This document shows, piece after piece, positions 63,066 to 64,000 of a DNA stretch of 64,000 bases. The DNA lies in contig NZ_PDZL01000004.1 in NCBI RefSeq assembly GCF_002735705.1, positions 62,001 through 126,000 of the forward strand, read 5' to 3'. Position 1 is the first letter of the stretch, and every line of letters starts with the position of its first letter. Under the pieces are notes generated by a model that was given only the letters and a program-made list of their open reading frames with translations, did not search any database and had not been told where the DNA came from. The position numbers and the translations under genes were made by a program. This stretch comes from Janthinobacterium sp. BJB426 (GTDB lineage: Bacteria; Pseudomonadota; Gammaproteobacteria; Burkholderiales; Burkholderiaceae_D).

Positions 63066-63510
63066 GTATAAACAAGAACTTTCACTGTGCCGTTACACTC
63101 GGTGTAGCATTTCAGTACAGACCTATCTTTCATGCAGTGCATTCTAATTAGTTTCACGTTGCAGGCGATGCGTCGCTAACTACTAAGTACTAACCAAAAA
63201 TTTACGGTGAGTTCGGCACCGAAACCTTGCATCAGATACAGGCTGCTCGACGACGTGGACAGCTTGTGTTCGAGCAGCCCCTTTGCTTGACCGGCGGCTG
63301 TCGCCCCATAGCTGACGTCGGTAAGCGCCTCGGATCAGCCCCCCTAAAGGGTCGGCTAAATTGGATTCGCGGTCACAGGCCGCAAGCGCCGGTTTTGAAT
63401 TTGTATTTCCGCTTCGCTCGAGCTGATTTCATATTTACTTCAGCTGCGTACCCACTGCTTTCCTAACAGTCACCAGCGCGGGGTGGGCTATGCAAAGAGA
63501 TCGGTGTTCA
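63066..63510. other. Gene-poor stretch with a strong hairpin
   Basis: No convincing gene was found. GGCTGCTCGA (63241-63250) and TCGAGCAGCC (63270-63279) form a perfect 10-base stem with a 19-base loop. Short open frames across it have no recognisable product. Confidence 0.5.
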
Positions 63511-63999
63511 CTAGAAGAACAGCGCCTCCATATCCTGAATCGCTTGGGGCGTGGGAGCAGTAGCCTGATGCAAAGCCGCTCGGCTTCTTGGATTCATGCC
63601 TCTTACCGCTGCGAAGACGCGCGCACGCCAGTAGTTGAAGGGCGTCAGCCTTTGTGCTTCGGCTTTGGCAAGCCCGGCGTCGCGGAGTTTCTCCAAAAAG
63701 GATGCATCGTCAGGCGCGCGAGCATCCTCGGCCAACTTTGCTCCCAATTCTCTGAACTCGCCCTCCACACGAGACTTGATCTGATAGACGTCATCCCAGG
63801 TCGCGAGCTTTTCTTGTCGATCAGGATCAGTGCTCCCGAAGTTAACGACCACGCGCGGAAACAGATCGTGCGCGTCATCTATAACCACCTCGATCTCTTG
63901 CAACGACACACTTTCGGTCCACGGCGAAAAGCTGAGGCGACGGGCCCCATCCTTGAGAAGCAAGTCTTTGGCCAGCTTGGCCTTGGAGTTGCAGGTGCT
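63511..63999 (-). CDS. C-terminal part of an unidentified protein, cut by window edge
   Basis: The frame is open from the window edge, giving 162 visible residues. It begins STCNSKAKLAKDLLLKDG and ends AIQDMEALFF. Recognisable blocks are few: a WRARVFAAVRGMNP stretch and a charged helical middle (IKSRVEGEFRELGAKLAEDA). The start lies beyond 64000; the in-frame TTG at 63963 is internal. I do not recognise the family. Composition is nearer to the core genome than the preceding stretch. Confidence 0.6.
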   Translation of the reverse strand, partial: STCNSKAKLAKDLLLKDGARRLSFSPWTESVSLQEIEVVIDDAHDLFPRVVVNFGSTDPDRQEKLATWDDVYQIKSRVEGEFRELGAKLAEDARAPDDASFLEKLRDAGLAKAEAQRLTPFNYWRARVFAAVRGMNPRSRAALHQATAPTPQAIQDMEALFF

Positions 64000-64000
64000 A

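Noticed and set aside
63227..63466. 79-residue plus-strand frame
   Set aside because: It crosses the strong hairpin, lacks a ribosome site and has no recognisable features.

Overview
The window looks like a chromosomal segment of a high-GC betaproteobacterium, most likely Oxalobacteraceae (Janthinobacterium or a close relative). That assignment is an inference from gene families, codon bias and gene order, not from a database search. No rRNA, tRNA or CRISPR array was seen. Almost all genes look intact. Two are cut by the window edges: ccoP on the left and an unidentified gene on the right.

Layout. 0-3.6 kb: the end of a cbb3 oxidase operon (ccoP, ccoG, fixH) facing an Fnr-type regulator. 3.8-6.9 kb: a hybrid histidine kinase. 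7.0-10.0 kb: modABC-modE with a ModE-like box. 10.1-11.9 kb: a fatty acid hydroxylase family protein and a BASS-type transporter. 12.0-23.1 kb: a complete L-rhamnose locus in the rhizobial arrangement, rhaI and rhaD divergent from rhaR-S-T-P-Q-U-K, with repeated operator-like sequences between the two arms and a palindromic intergenic repeat between rhaS and rhaT. 23.2-27.2 kb: a GlrK/lipoprotein/GlrR (QseE-G-F type) two-component locus. Next to it is a BON-domain gene whose upstream region carries a consensus sigma-54 promoter, two IHF-consensus sites and two perfect TGTC-N10-GACA sites. 27.4-33.7 kb: an M16C protease, a VOC protein, a PchR-like AraC regulator divergent from an O-methyltransferase across a Fur box, and a LysR regulator. 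33.8-45.5 kb: transporters and their regulators (MFS, COG2345-type Cys-rich regulator, RND tripartite pump, DHA2 MFS with a LysR regulator). 45.6-55.4 kb: a stress-type protein, NadM-Nudix and NadE, a DfsB-like protein, an ArsR-rhodanese fusion divergent from a DUF2938 membrane protein, an MscS-family channel and a chemoreceptor.

55.5-60.1 kb is a methionine module: a folate-independent core methionine synthase (MesD), its DUF1852 partner (MesX) and an FMN reductase on one strand, with a MetR-like regulator and a methylenetetrahydrofolate-reductase-like protein on the other. To its right lie four spaced copies of a 20-23 bp repeat, and a related partial copy lies at its left border. From about 60.1 kb to the end the sequence is more AT-rich and accessory: a two-winged-helix protein preceded by an overlooked 47-residue membrane protein, an AT-rich stretch, a single gene with an antitoxin-like N-terminus behind a near-perfect palindrome, a rho-independent terminator, gene-poor sequence, and a cut-off unidentified gene.

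The most rewarding places to look are the GlrR/sigma-54/IHF control region of the BON gene, the mes cluster with its flanking repeats, and the small-membrane-protein/winged-helix pair on the right.
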